Notes: generated by a model from the letters alone, not told the origin. DNA of 64,000 bases from Plazaster borealis (GCA_021014325.1 CM037463.1:3095001-3159000); one strand, 5' to 3'; numbered from the stretch's first letter, positions 21,618 to 33,711 are shown. Numbers and translations: made by a program.

Positions 21618-21869
21618 AGAGTAAGTATACCAATGACAAGAACGTGACATCAATAATTACCACATTAATATTCCAAGCTTGCTTCAGACACACTTTGCTG
21701 ATTGTTAAACTCCAGTCAACCGGGAAGTTTTCATCAATTGTATTTTGTATTACTTTATTATTTTTCTTTAAAATGAATGTATTGGTAGAACATGTTGTCT
21801 CCCAGGAATGGAGAAACTGGTGAAACACATTAAACTGATGCCCAATCAGCTTGATAGAGACTATAAGGT

Positions 21870-22480
21870 AGATGAGATGGGTAAGAATTGACCCAGGGGT
21901 AAGTGTCGCCGATTTTCCAGGTCACGCTGACTAGGAATCCATAGTGTGGTTTTGAATTAGATTATGGGTAATGTTGACCTGAAAACTTGGCCATACTGAC
22001 CCAGATAGGACGTGCTGACCCAGATACTTTATGCTGACCCAAACGGGTCATGCTGACCCGGATTGGTCACGCTGACCCAGATAGGTCATATGCTGACCCA
22101 GATAGGTCACGCTGATCCAGATACTTTATGCTGACCCAAACGGGTCATACTGACCCAGATAGGTCATGCTGACCCAGATATGTCATTCTGAATCGATACT
22201 TCATGCTGACCCAGACGGGTCATGCTGACCCCGATAGGCCATGCTGACCTAGATGATACTGACATACTGACCCAGATAGGTCATGCTGACACACATACTT
22301 CATGCCGACCCAGACGGGGTTATGTTGACCCATATAAGTCATGCTGTCGCAGATGGACCCAGTTGATGCTGACCCAGTTGGGTCATCCTGACCCAGAAAT
22401 TTCATGCTGACCCAGACGGATCATACTGACCTATATTGGTCTAGCCCATCGAAGCCGTTCTTTTTTGTCAATTCTGACCA
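21870..22480. mobile_element. Family G element expanded into a 19-bp minisatellite
   Basis: Flanks (AAGAATTGACCCAGGG near 21884, TCAATTCTGACC near 22468) are family G words. Bases 21996-22440 are about 23 tandem units of CTGACCCAGATAGGTCATG, with a partial three-unit order (…ACTTTATG, …ACGGGTCATG, …TTGGTCACG) of 57 bp. Frames on both strands across it are by-products. Confidence 0.85.
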
Positions 22481-23032
22481 AGGACCTATTTCAAATGATC
22501 ATTTGGTGGTATCTCTTCAATTTTTCTGCACTTGAAGAAACAAAAATATCATTTCCAAATTCCCTTGCAGGAGATAAGAAGAAAACATTGTCTTCTTTCA
22601 CAAATCTCATGGCCTCCTCTTGGAACAACTGTAAGGTGAAAGACATAATACATGTGCACCTCAAACACAAGGTTTTAAATATTTCTTCGCCCCAAAGCTG
22701 CTATACATCTTAAGTTATTTACACCACAAAATCTATATTTTTTATCAAAGACATTTCATACGACAGAAAATGATAATTCAGAGTCTTTGCAAAACATGTG
22801 AAAGCCACCCAAAGGTAATTTTTGCATCCTACACAAATTCTCAAAGAAAAATTAGCTCAATGCCTTTCCTATGGGCTTCTGGTGATACTTTTGTGTGCGA
22901 GTCGAGCAAGGATCGTAGAATTACATCAATCTTGCGACAGGATTTCTAAACCTCGTCTTTTTCTTGGTATGATTTGGGATATTGGGTTTGCAGATTTAAT
23001 GACAGGACCAAAGATTCTGATCAAATCATCAG
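22481..23032. other. No recognised gene
   Basis: Includes the start of a 155-codon frame (22822-23289), the second longest in the window. Its C-terminal half lies in a dispersed repeat and no domain is seen. Confidence 0.45.
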
Positions 23033-23240
23033 TGTTGTCTCTTGCACGCACGTTACACGCAGCAACTGTGCCATGCTCACCATTTTTGGAGTCGACTGGT
23101 AAACCAGTAAACGCTGCGCATAGCCTAATATTCGCACTACACTGTATAACACGCAGGGACATCGACTTCCAAAATGATGTAACCAAGATTGTTGTGATGA
23201 TGACGTCAGGTGAATTGGGTCGATTGAGAAATCATAACAT
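23033..23240 (+). repeat. Dispersed repeat M, copy 1
   Basis: Shares in order with 60495-60690 the words TTGCACGCACGTTACACGCA / TTGCACCAACATCACATGCA, CTGTATAACACGCAGGGAC / GTGTATAACACGGGGAC, CCAAAATGRYGYAACCAAGA and TGATGATGACGTCAG. Non-coding in the other copy, which argues against the open frame here. Confidence 0.7.
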
Positions 23241-23340
23241 TACTGCAATACTAGGGAATATTTCAAAAAAGTCCCATGTCTCGACATAATTGAAGTGTAA
23301 ATTCATAAGAAGTGGATACAAAAGCCTCTCAGCAAATTCC

Positions 23341-23715
23341 TTAAAGGTATCGTACACGTTTGGTAATGACTCAAAACAAATAGTAGCATAAAAAACTTAC
23401 TTGGTAACAAGCAACGGAGAGCTGTTGATAGTATAAAACACTGTAGGAAACGACTCCCTCTGAAGTAACGTAGTTTTTGAAAAAGAGGTAATTTCTCACT
23501 AAAATAATAAAAACTTCTTGCAAGAAGTTTGTATTCCTATCTGAAAGCACACACATTTGTACAACAAGGGTGTTTTTTCTTTCATCATTTTCTTGCAACT
23601 TCGATGACCAATTGAGCCCAAATTTTCACAGGCTTGTTATTTTATGCATATGTTGGGATACACCAAGTGAGAACACTGGTCTTTGACAATTTCCAAACGT
23701 GTACGATGCCTTTAA
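23341..23715 (-). mobile_element. MITE family A, copy 2
   Basis: 375 bp, TTAA-bounded (23341-23344, 23712-23715), reverse orientation. Near-palindromic centre ACTTCTTGCAAGAAGT. Confidence 0.92.
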
Positions 23716-23741
23716 GCAGCTCTATGAAATCGGGCCCAGGA
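23712..23741. mobile_element. MITE family H fragment interrupted by family A
   Basis: Right after the TTAA comes GCAGCTCTATGAAATCGGGC, the terminal repeat of family H. In intact H ends the same word is GCTTAAGCAGCTCTATG, so the family A copy landed in the TTAA of an H end. Confidence 0.65.
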
Positions 23742-23839
23742 TATCTCGCTTAACCCTACTCCAGCGAAGTAAATCCAGTGTGAAAAGGTCAACAAAATAG
23801 TCCAAACAATTTCCTGAGAAATACATCTATTGTGAAACA

Positions 23840-24057
23840 CACTGCAAAAACTGGGGTGTTAAAGTTAACACCATGAGTGTTGTCACATAGATACCGAAAA
23901 AAATTATACCATAGGTGTTAAAATAACACTTATTTCTGCCAGTAGAAATACATTGGTGTTATTTTAACACCTTATGATGTTAATTTTGATTCTCTTATGG
24001 ATATCTATAAGTGAAAACACCCATGGTGTCAATTTTAACACACCAGTTTTTGCAGTG
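23840..24057. mobile_element. MITE family F, copy 3 (short form)
   Basis: 218 bp. CACTGCAAAAACTGGGGTGT at the left and CACCAGTTTTTGCAGTG at the right. GGTGTTAAAATAACACTT faces its complement across a short central spacer. Confidence 0.9.
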
Positions 24058-24639
24058 CAGGCTTTTGTTTCTTTAGAACCTCACAAGTGGTGCCTGGGCA
24101 CAAACACTTTGCCAATATTTTTAGAGTTGTTTACTTAGATCAAGCTCCCCAGAGTGGAGTGGTGCAGGAGTAAGAAAAGTGAAATCCTACGTACTTATTC
24201 CTGAGACCACTTTGTGAAAACTGTTTTGATACTTGTTTTTAAAAATCCACAATTTGGTCTCTAGCCTCACGATAATTGCCTGCTGATGAAGACTGAAGTC
24301 ATAATATTTTATAAAGGATTTGAAAGTTAAGCAGACAATCCACTTCTACACCACAATATAAAGTTGTTTCCCGCCAAAACAAAATCTCACCTGACTGAAA
24401 AAAAATTAACACTAAAATTTGCAACAGAATACCTAAGCATTTACTGCATTGACTAGCCAATTAGTTTTAAATCAAATTGTTATCCAAACGATCTAGAAAA
24501 ACACACATCGTCTTCACCATAAATGCCAAGGCGTTTTAAATTTCCAAAGAAAAACACACTAAAATGTTATGGCCACAACAAATTTTAATGACGATTTGTC
24601 GCACTCTCACAGCTGCAGATACATACTGCATTATAAGGG
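24058..24639. other. No recognised gene
   Basis: AT-rich low-copy sequence. No repeat or domain recognised. Confidence 0.4.
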
Positions 24640-25060
24640 AACCTTATTGCTATTTATCATTTATTTATTAATTGCAACATCTTTATACAGGATAACAAGA
24701 TCAGCAAGAGCTTTTTGCATCAATGTCCTGATTTATAGCAATGGCCAACATAAACAACAGACTAGAATAAAGATGAATACAATTACTTAAAGTACAGTTT
24801 CTTATATAAACAATTCCAATGGAGGAGGAACTTTGAATAGAAGAAGGAATATTGTTCCAAACTTTAGCAGTCCGGCAAACTTAAAAGATTGTTTTAAAAA
24901 CTCGACGTTCTGTTTAGGGACATATATATGTGTGTTTAATACATTTTGAGTAGTATAAGCATTGGTTTATACTTTGGATTGTAACATAACTTCTTTTCCA
25001 GAAGTAAACCATATTAAATTCTTAGAGAAAAAAAATGTATAATCGGAAAGCTTTACCTTT
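24640..25060 (-). pseudogene. 3' end of a non-LTR retrotransposon (LINE), 5'-truncated
   Basis: On the minus strand, around 24876-24788, a frame reads CRTAKVWNNIPSSIQSSSSI. A G/R-x-x-x-x-WN-x-(I/L)P motif with a serine-rich tail is the characteristic C-terminus of many CR1/jockey-like ORF2 proteins. After it come a stop and an untranslated region with CAGGACATTGATGCAAAAAG, CTTGTTATCCTG and a tail of AATTAATAAATAAATG. The same tail is found at 38575-38688, so the 3' terminus is real. Only the last part of the element is present and frames are disrupted. It has no coding capacity for the reverse transcriptase core. Confidence 0.75.
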
Positions 25061-25682
25061 CAGACATTTCTTGGCAAATCTAAACGACATACAGTTTTTG
25101 GTTTGCCACGAAGGCATTTGAAGCATTCAAAATTTCTCGTCAGTGGAATTAAAGTTAGCATCGACGTTTCTATCCCCCACCCCGCGTATTGCCCTTTCTG
25201 TGAACGGCCAACTCACACACAGCAAACAAGTCAGTTAAGCAAGTGTTGTCCAACCTATACTCGGCAGCAAACAAAATAACATAAATCCAGTCCCCCAATT
25301 GTTTTCTCTGACAGAAACAACAAAATCGTCCCTCATGTTTGGCTGTGCTTTGTGAGCAAGCATGTTTGACTTAGTGCAGACAAGTGGTGGATGTTAGGTC
25401 TTATTAATCACTGATGTGTAACCAAGGGAAAAAATGATCGGCCAGAATGCGGCACACACTGATGGGAGGACTGAAGATTTGCCGCACGTGTTTGCCCGAT
25501 ATCCCAAGAGGGTATGTCTGTGAAAACATGGCTGTCAATCCATTTGAATGACACTTGACTTGATTGGGGATTGTTTAAAGTTATTACCTTGATTTCATTC
25601 AAAGTTATTGTTTCATGTTCCGCTTCAAGTCAAACTGGCATTGGTTAAAAACAAATATGTTGCAATGTACTGACCAATGACA
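25061..25682. other. No recognised gene
   Basis: Low-copy sequence with frames below 65 codons and no repeat signature. Confidence 0.4.
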
Positions 25683-25965
25683 TGGTGCGTTGGGCCGTAG
25701 TCTAGTGCATGCACCGGACTCAAGTTCTCGTGGTAAAATTATCGCAGTGTGGGTTCAAATCCCGGTCATGACACTTAACAACAATTGCTTCTCTTCACCC
25801 AGGAGGAGTAAATGGGTACCACTGAAGGGCAGAGATGGCTCTTGTGATTGGTTTAGTTTTATGAACTACATACTGTGCAGCACCAGCTTGCATTCTCCCC
25901 AAAGTCATCAGAGTGTAGGTTCGAATCCCGACCTGAGCGCAATAAGTAAATGACTGAAACTTCAT
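25683..25965 (+). mobile_element. tRNA-derived SINE, family K, copy 3
   Basis: Head GGGCCGTAGTCTAGTGCATG, then ACCGGACTCAAGTTCTCG and the B-box GGGTTCAAATCCCGGTCATG, then GACACTTAACAACAATTGCT. A second B-box-like GGTTCGAATCCCGACC follows near 25918, so two copies or a partial duplication abut. Confidence 0.75.
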
Positions 25966-25989
25966 TTTGAAGTACAGTTTGCTTAAAGG

Positions 25990-26165
25990 TCAAATTAATA
26001 CCCAAGGGGTCAAGTGCAATGGACTCGGTTCTGGTGACAGAGTCATTAAAGTTTTGGTTAGAATCTCAGCATAGCTGGCCATGATGCTTCTGTTTTTGAG
26101 AAAGACTTTTAATCATCATTTGCTTCCCTACAACCAGGTGTACAAACGGAAGCTTAGTTGAAGGA
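25990..26165 (+). mobile_element. tRNA-derived SINE, family K, degraded copy 4
   Basis: Collinear but decayed: GGACTCGGTTCTGGTG, GGTTAGAATCTCAGC (former B-box), GGCCATGATGCTTCTG, ATCATCATTTGCTTCCC. It follows copy 3 in the same orientation. Confidence 0.55.
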
Positions 26166-26248
26166 TGCATGCACCATCGATACTGTCCAAATAATTGCCC
26201 TGTTGAATCATAAAGGTTCTTAAGAAAATCTTTGGACCAATCCTTACC

Positions 26249-26571
26249 TTAAAGGGAAGGTATACGTTTGGTAATCACTCTTAAAATTAATGGCAATAAA
26301 AACTTATTTGGTTAGAAGTACAGCAGCTTTAGATAGTACACAGCATTTTGAGAATCATTTCACTTCGAAGTAGTGTAGTTTGAATCTGAGACTGTATTCC
26401 AATTACAGATTATTCTTCCTGCGTGGACAGATTGTTAGTGATATCTCAAAAACGCTACCACCTTTTGGAATGAAATTTCCACAGGTTAGTTTTATTGTAT
26501 ATATCTACATTTGTATATAGGCTTAAAACAATCAAACGGTTCAAAAAACCAAAGGTATACGTTCCCTTTAA
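26249..26571 (-). mobile_element. MITE family B
   Basis: TTAA-bounded, 323 bp. Ends AGGGAAGGTATACGTTTGGT and (reverse complement) AGGGAACGTATACCTTTGG. The internal block around CTTCGAAGTAGTG is shortened. Confidence 0.9.
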
Positions 26572-28065
26572 TCCTAGCCTTACAATGACAATAACCTTGT
26601 ACTTCACTATAGCTTTATGCAAATTATAATAAGTGCAGTATGGACCATCAAAACCAAACGGACTATTTATGCACTTGGCAATTAATTGAGGTTTGCGTCA
26701 GGGCCATGGAGTTTTAACTTTTAGAATGTTTTTTATTTAAATCTTCATTTGAAATGATAACCTGTACCATTGGTTTTTTAAGCCAAGTTGAAACAAAAAT
26801 TGTAGTTTGTAAACGCCTGTTCGCTGTTGAACAAAAACTAACATCTTCTGCACATATTCTGCCTTTTTTTCCCGTACACAGCCCAACTTAACTCAACATT
26901 CACGATCATGATCACATCTAACCTATATTTCCTTCTTGTCACTTCAACAAATGGTCCATCTGATATAATCAAGGATGTATTTTTACCATATGTTATTACA
27001 ACCATCACATACACTACATCTCAACAGCTTTCAGAGGGGAAACATCTAACACTTTTGCAGGGGCATTCCCTTTTAGATGCACGGAAGTTCATTTTTCAAT
27101 TCGATGTAACAGAACGAGAAGCGATCCTCAAGACAGAGTCAAGCTGACAGTGGAAGTGGCGGGTGAAATTTAGAAAACATCCTGCAGCTATAAATGACGA
27201 TCACTGAAAGCGGTTTTCTATTTTTGAAAGCCAGTGAACACCACTGGGGGGAAATCACATAAAATTGAATTTTGGAAATTAATGCTGAGAGCTCAAACTG
27301 TGTGTAGATAACCATCGTTCGGTGCGTACTGAGTGCCACATTACATATATTTCAGACCAACTTCAATGCTTTCGTGAAGAGTGGAGCTGCCAAAAACATG
27401 TTAAGGGTATAAAGTATGTTCAATCGAATTTCAGAACCTCCTTTATGGTGATACGAAAATCAAGGATACTCCAGGACCTCCTTTTTCTTTTTACTAACAG
27501 AGGATTATTACAAGATAAAAGCTGGATTAATTTCTTCATCATTTGTTATTGTCAAATAAGACACAGAAATTCATTACTCTTTCATAATTTAGCTATTTCT
27601 ATTAATAAAAGCAAATATATATATATATTTATATATCTTCAGAAGCGCCTATATAGCTCGTTTGTCCTGCATTGGTTGTAGTTCTGCCATATTTTTGCAT
27701 TAATATTAAAAAAAATTAAAAATAATTGTCATAACCACCTGTTTTTAATAACCTGCTGTATTGTGTGATTCTAAATGTATTGGGAGTTCATTTCTGTCCC
27801 TTTCAAAACTCATCCCTCATTTAAATAATTTTATGATTCATTCCCTTTTGCCTGATGTTTTTTTTTAAATGTATTTCCGGTAGTGTTGTTAATTGTATTT
27901 TTATGTATAGAGACCCATGGGAGACCAATGGAGTCCATTGAACAGTATATTTTGGATGGAAATATTTCTCTGAAGGGTTGGTTCTGTGTGAACTTCAAAA
28001 CCGGCGAGTTTTCAGATTAAGACTAATAAATTATTAATGATAATTAATAATCCATTACGTTATCT
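26572..28065. other. No recognised gene
   Basis: About 1.5 kb, AT-rich, with a (TA)n run at 27617-27630. The 119-codon frame at 27322-27681 is hydrophobic/lysine-rich by base composition and has no motif. The end (28020-28060) has AATTATTAATGATAATTAAT, dense in homeodomain-type TAAT cores. Confidence 0.4.
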
Positions 28066-28432
28066 TTAAAGGGATTGCATACGCTTGGTAATTGGAACCC
28101 ACTGTTTGTTTCAATGTTGTAGATATATACCATAAAACTAACCTGTGAAAATTTCATTTCTAAATGTGGTAGCATTTTTTAGATATTGCCGACAATCTGG
28201 AGCGGTTATGTCCACGCAGGAAGAATAATCTGACAAACATCACTGTCAGTAACGCTTCTCAGATTCAAATACTATGATAAAAAGTTGAATTTTTTTCCAT
28301 AACCGCAGTACTCCTAAGTGAAAAGTTTCTCAAAATGCATTACACTATCCAAAGCTGCTGTACTTCTTACCAAGTAAGTTTGTATTGCCATTAATTTTCA
28401 GAGTCATTACCAAAAATATACAGACCCTTTAA
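28066..28432 (+). mobile_element. MITE family B
   Basis: TTAA-bounded, 367 bp. AGGGATTGCATACGCTTGG at the left; the right end reads AAATATACAGACCC then TTTAA. Confidence 0.92.
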
Positions 28433-28919
28433 GTGCATCGATAAATAATACAGCTTATTGGTAATTACCAATGATATGGTAAGGCCTATTGTTACTTATC
28501 AATAATTAAATGATTAAATCATTTGATTATGACAAAAGTTGAGTAACACTAAATATTGTTGAGTTGCTTAAAGGGCGCCTGATAGAATGTTAATAGTTTT
28601 TCCATGGGCACTAACGAGTCCCTTGTCACCAGTCAATTGTAGAAATTGCCAAAATAGATAACGACAAAATGATTGATCTACAGCAGTTCAAACAGCTTGA
28701 CTTCCAAGTCAGAAAAAACACTATGAAAAACACTAACATTTCACAGATAACAATCATTCACCTTATTCTTCTTGATACTCGAACAAACGCCTAAGAGACA
28801 AAGCAAAAGGGTGAGCTAAATTGTGCTCGTAAAACACACTAAATAAAATCATTCTGAAGCCACTGCCCTGCTCAGAATGGTCAGTTCATGCAATAATCAA
28901 AATGACCTTATTAAAAACA
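28433..28919. other. No recognised gene
   Basis: Low-copy sequence; nothing recognised. Confidence 0.4.
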
Positions 28920-29120
28920 ATGAAAGGCAAACTTGTTAGCCAACTTGGAAACCAAATATTTGAGAAATACCACGCTAGCGGACGCCATCGATTGGTCGAC
29001 GAATGTAAACAGTGTCAGTGAACTTTCTCCGCTACTCGAGACCGCAATGGTCATTCGATTCAGCAATTACTGTGCCCAGGGAAATAATTTCAAATTAAAA
29101 TGGACAGTCCAGCGTTAGTT
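28920..29120. promoter_or_regulatory. Candidate conserved non-coding block
   Basis: Non-repetitive and GC-mixed, with CATCGATTGG and GAATGTAAACAGTG (a forkhead-like TGTAAACA). A 61-codon frame spans it but shows no domain. Inference only. Confidence 0.2.
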
Positions 29121-31011
29121 TTCCAATCAGTTTCCGAAAAATTAAACTATTGAAATTCAGTTTGAAATGGCACTCTCACATACTGCTTTAATGCTAAGTG
29201 AAATCACTGTGCCAATCTATTCTAATAAATCTACATTCAAACAGAATTGTTCGGGGAAAGGGCATCATTTTACAGGCAACTATTTATCCAGAAGCTATTT
29301 TTTTCCCAGAACCGATTTTATAATGAGTAAAAACACATACTTTCAGATAAAGCATTAATCATAAAAAATTCTGAAAATTACAAATTCTTTTTAATACTAT
29401 TAGAAGGTTCTTGCTATTTTGTTAACCTTCCCTTCAAAAAAAAGGTTCACAGCAGTTAAACATAGTGGGAGGGAAGCTTAGCCAAGCATAAACAAGGGAT
29501 TTTGAATTTGAAGATGTACCCCATATTGTATTTGTGACATTGAGCAATGAAACGGAGCTCCATCCAATGTCAGTGTTTGCTAGCTAGTTCATAAAACTAT
29601 TGATTCTCAAATGCCACATAGAAGGTCATACAGGTCAAGTCATTGAATTCCTGAAGTGCACTATATTCTGAAATGAAATTGTCTACATGTAGGCCCTACG
29701 GAATGCTGTACCAATCTGAATAGATTTTATTTGGGTCTTGATTTAAAAAAAGAAACATCCATTAATATTCCATAATCCTGTTGACATTGGAACTAATCTT
29801 GAAACATCAACAAAACTATATTATTGTGTGGAATATTTTCATGTCTGTATATTGAGGATTTTCATCTCATCTAATTCGTTCCGGGAGTTTGAGATTTTCA
29901 GCAGCCTGCATGCCACTGAGGGAATAACGTCAAAGGTTGTCCTGACAAAACTGATTCTCTGAACACAATTGCTGTCTCTTTCAAAGGAATGTATAAAATA
30001 AAACCAACTAAGATTATTTGGGATGTTTACATTATTTGTCCTAGGCCTATTCAATTTCTTCAGTTCCACCAGATTCCCATCGAGAGCACACAGCATGATT
30101 TTCTTCTATATGTGGCAGCTTTTACATTTCTTATTCCCTTATTTGAAACATAACAAATTCTCTTTCTGATTAGCTAGCTGCAAACAAAATTCATTCCTGC
30201 TGCACTTCGCCTTCTAACAAAGCCATTCACTAATTCTCAAACTTATCTTTAATACATAAGAAGCCCTATGTAAATTTTGCAAAAGCTGTCGCCCCGGCTT
30301 AACCACGTTGGATAGAACTCAAGTAAATGCGTAATGGCAGACCATCTCGGGATCCCCATTAGCAAGAAATGAATGCGCGCCAACTCTGCCTAACGCTGCA
30401 CAGACAATTTCGTTTTTCTATAGTGGGGTGTGACGCAGTCTTTTTGCCAAGTGATTTTAGCCGACATTAACAAATGACACGCGACACCTGAACATTATGC
30501 ACTCGTTCTGCGGGGACCAGAGTGCGGGTCTAGTTCAGTGCAATGGAACTTGGACCAGTGGTGAGAAGAAAAAAGACACATCAGCGCAAATGAAGACATG
30601 CACTCAATCATTTGGACTATCTGTAGTGCGAATGGGATCTCTGTGGTGCATCATTGTTGATTGCTTGTGAGAATAGTAAGAACAAACCCATTATCAGCTT
30701 CTAAAAGGGGAAAGGTCTAGCTTTCTTCTCGACTGTTTTTATATTCTTCTGGATATGCCACTTAAATAATTAGTCCTTCTTTCTTCAGTCATTGTGGTAA
30801 ATAAATTGAACCTTGGTACAAATTAGCTTGTAGGCCTGTGCTCATGTGCAATTTAATATATATATTAATGCTTACTTTCAGGTGAATTAATTTATTAAAA
30901 TTGTTATAGTGTGACCATGACTTGCATCTCCCCTTCCGCATATTAACTTTCAAAACGCATTCACAGTTTTCTCACATACAATGAGGTAATTTTGGGGTGA
31001 ATAATTTTTTG
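29121..31011. other. No recognised gene
   Basis: About 1.9 kb of low-copy sequence. 30250-30560 is more GC-mixed (GTCGCCCCGGCTTAACC, GAATGCGCGCC) and could be regulatory. No repeat or coding domain was recognised. Confidence 0.4.
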
Positions 31012-31197
31012 TTTTACTAAAGCGGGACTTGAACCTGCGACCTCCGGGTTAACATGCCGGTGCTCCACCACCTGAGCTATCTAGCCCTACTAAGGTTGGC
31101 GGTCTCCCTAATCCGGAGGTCGCAGGTTCAAGTCCCGATCTGGTAATGTTTTCTTTGTTCAACCCGAAATTATTTAAAATTTACACCCAGTCAGTTT
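31012..31197 (-). mobile_element. SINE family J with facing half copy
   Basis: The minus strand reads AGGGCTAGATAGCTCAGGTG, a loop with GTT in the anticodon position, and the B-box GGTTCAAGTCCCGC. The fold is imperfect (mismatches at the anticodon and T stems), so it is not a good tRNA gene. On the plus strand 31113-31137 repeats the last 25 bases of the head in inverse orientation, forming a perfect 25-bp inverted repeat with 31023-31047. Confidence 0.75.
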
Positions 31198-31595
31198 CCA
31201 CTTTTGTATTTATTTTTATTTATAAGACATCGCCTTACATCACAAGGCCGGACGGACACTTCAAGGTGAGGGCCACACATAACTGATTTGGGCTGTCGAC
31301 CTAAATCAACTGTCATCAGGGGCACGTTGCCACCTACTCCTGGGGCTGAAACAGGGTTACCTCCTTCACAGTCCGTAAAGATTTAGGCATGGGTATCATC
31401 CACTATAGGAGCATGGCTGGTAGAGCAGAATACACTACCCTCCCAACTTTTTACGAAGCAATTACGGTTAAGTGCCTTCCTCAAGGGCACAAGTGTCATG
31501 ACCGGGATTGGAACCCACACTCTGCTGCTGACAACACCAGAGCTTGGGTCCGGCGAACAATAGACCGCTCGACCATGACACGCCGAGTTGATAAA
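31198..31595 (-). mobile_element. tRNA-derived SINE, family K, copy 2 (full length)
   Basis: Minus strand: head GTCATGGTCGAGCGGTCTAT, variable arm GACCCAAGCTCTGG, B-box GGGTTCCAATCCCGGTCATG. The body has CCTTGAGGAAGGCACTTAAC and the tail is GGCGATGTCTTATAAATAAA. The head-body-A-rich tail order is that of a complete SINE of about 390 bp. Confidence 0.85.
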
Positions 31596-32129
31596 ACCAA
31601 GAGTGTCTGCATTATAAAGTTCTAATGGATCACCTTTTATTAAAAAAGTGGGCTTCCCACATTGTTGTTTAAGTGGGACTAGTAGAGACTTGTTCATTTC
31701 AAGTACGTCCTGTGCATTTTGCAATTTACACGTAATTGCTAGTCAAGTACGTGAACATACTTTAAACCCTTTCGTTGGCAGTGCACACGTGCAAGCACTA
31801 CTGAAAACCTCAGATTGATTGAGTTAAAGTTTGCTTACTTTTGTCTTTTTTAAAGACAAACTCCAGGAATGGTAAGTATGTCGAAACAAAACTGACTAGT
31901 TCCAATCTGAAAGCCTATCGACATTAAAGTTCATACCAGTATCAATCCTCCAGAGACACTATTTCCATCTGAAACACTGTCAAATTTGTACAAAATAAGC
32001 AATTAATGACCCCTCCTCCAAAAAAACAAAAACAAAATAATAATAATAATAACAAACTTAACTGAAAAAGTTACAGTAAATAGTTAAAAACTTAACTGAA
32101 AAGTTACAGTAAATAGTTAAAAACTGACA
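31596..32129. other. No recognised gene
   Basis: Contains a duplicated 32-bp stretch (AACTTAACTGAAAA..TTACAGTAAATAGTT at 32054-32120) in tandem and a TAA microsatellite near 32036. No gene. Confidence 0.5.
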
Positions 32130-32395
32130 TCCTTCTGCATCATCGTGTTGTTATTTGTATTGCTTGATCTTTTGGTTTTTTTGGTTTTTAATAATAAATT
32201 TTTATCACACTTTCTTTATTTATTTATTGATAGTTTATTTGATCAATTGTTACTTGTCGATGGTTTTCTTCATAAATATGTTCTGTTTTTCTGGATTTTT
32301 AAAATGTTCTCATGGCCCCTTGAAAAACAACCTTTTGGTTGAAAGCGGCCCACTGTGACTAAATAAAGTTTTAAATAAATAAACAAAAAGAAGCG
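32130..32395 (+). mobile_element. LINE 3' end (CR1-like tail)
   Basis: A T-rich stretch precedes CCCCTTGAAAAACAACCTTT and TGGTTGAAAGCGGCCCACTG, which can pair as a small hairpin. It then ends with CTAAATAAAGTTTTAAATAA repeats. A conserved hairpin and a short A/T-rich repeat tail without long poly(A) are typical of CR1-group LINE ends. No coding sequence remains. Confidence 0.6.
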
Positions 32396-32505
32396 CGAAA
32401 AAGGATATGAGTTTTAACTAATGACTTGAATGGTTCATACCTGCTGGCTGCATGAATATATGATTGAAAGTCTACAGTGTTTGTACAAGTATAAGGCGAG
32501 CATTA

Positions 32506-32898
32506 GTAAAGGAAGGGTAGGCCTATACCTTTGTGAATTATTCCAACAATTAATGACCATGAAAACTTTCTTGGTAAGAAGTACTGCAAATGTTGATAAT
32601 GTATAACATTTTGAGAAACGATTCCCTTCTCAGGAACGTGGTTTTAGAGAAAGGGATTCAACAACATTTCAATCTGAGAAGCGTTTCAGGCAAGCAACAT
32701 TTATCAGATTGTGTTTTCCAATTACGAAATATTCTTCCTGCGTGGACATAACCGCTCCAGATTTTCGGCGATATCTCAAAAACGCCACCACCTTTCGAAA
32801 TGAATTTTTCACAGGTTAGTTTTATTGTACATATCTTCATTGATTAGGATTGAAACAATCGAACGGTTTCAAAAACCAAAGGTTTACTTTGCCTTCAA
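32506..32898 (-). mobile_element. MITE family B, older copy
   Basis: Ends are decayed (GTAAAGGAAGGGTAGGCC; right end CCAAAGGTTTACTTTGCCTTCAA) but the internal order of family B is complete. Confidence 0.85.
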
Positions 32899-33711
32899 AG
32901 AGGTGTATAAAATGACTATTTACTCTGCAGCTGTGGTTCACAGTGCTTCCTACTGTATCCCGTATCACTGTAAGTACTTTCCTTCATCCAATAAAAGTGA
33001 AAACCACTGGTATATAACATTGGGAGATAGTCAGCATGCATTGTGGGTGGTTTTAGTTTACAAGCTTTTTGTATTCCGACACCTACGGCAGACAGAAATT
33101 AGGATCGGAGAATCTAAAGCCATGCCATCCCACAGTATCGTTCCCGCTCGCTTGTCACAGTGACACCACTTCAAACAATCAGACAAAGCCATTGAAACGC
33201 ACTGTCTGAGGAACTATCACTAAAATGGGATGGGATACCATGACTGGGTGCATTAGAAACTGGGACAGTGAGAGCAATGTGCTATACACACCAAATGTTT
33301 AATGATGGATGGCAGCTTTAAATGCTCACCTCGACACTTTGGTGTACAATCAATTACGGTGGTTGTACTCTGAAAGTGCAAGTCATATGTTACGATCTGG
33401 AGATGTATCGACTGTAAAAAAAAACATCCCTACGGAAATGTGTCTCCTTTCCACTAGACATTTATCTTCTTACCTTACTAAAAAAGAACTGAACGGAGGC
33501 GAAACATGACTTGATGTTACTGAAAAGTGTAGGCTTAGATGAACTGAAACGGGTTGTAAGGTGGGACTATAAATTTGTAGGGTTTTTTCGTCCTAAAATG
33601 GATGTTGACATTTCTAAAAAATCAACCAAATAGGTTTACAACTTGTGAAATCAATAACTACACTGAATGACAATAACTACACTCAATGACAATAATTGAT
33701 GTTTGAAATAA
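32899..33711. other. No recognised gene
   Basis: A 112-codon plus frame overlaps the preceding MITE end. 33645-33695 carries two imperfect 22-bp direct repeats (CAATAACTACACT.AATGA). Otherwise unremarkable. Confidence 0.4.

Noticed and set aside
22822..23289. 155-codon open frame
   Set aside because: Its second half lies in dispersed repeat M, whose other copy (60495-60690) is closed in all frames, and no domain is visible.
31012..31090. tRNA-Asn gene (GTT at the anticodon place)
   Set aside because: Mismatches in the anticodon and T stems and membership of a repeated SINE family make a functional tRNA unlikely.
32658..32840. Recurring frame with SPKIWSGYVHAGR (also at 51318-51539 and 37683-37919)
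   Set aside because: It looked like a conserved protein, but it is the translated body of MITE family B on one strand, with stops in most copies.
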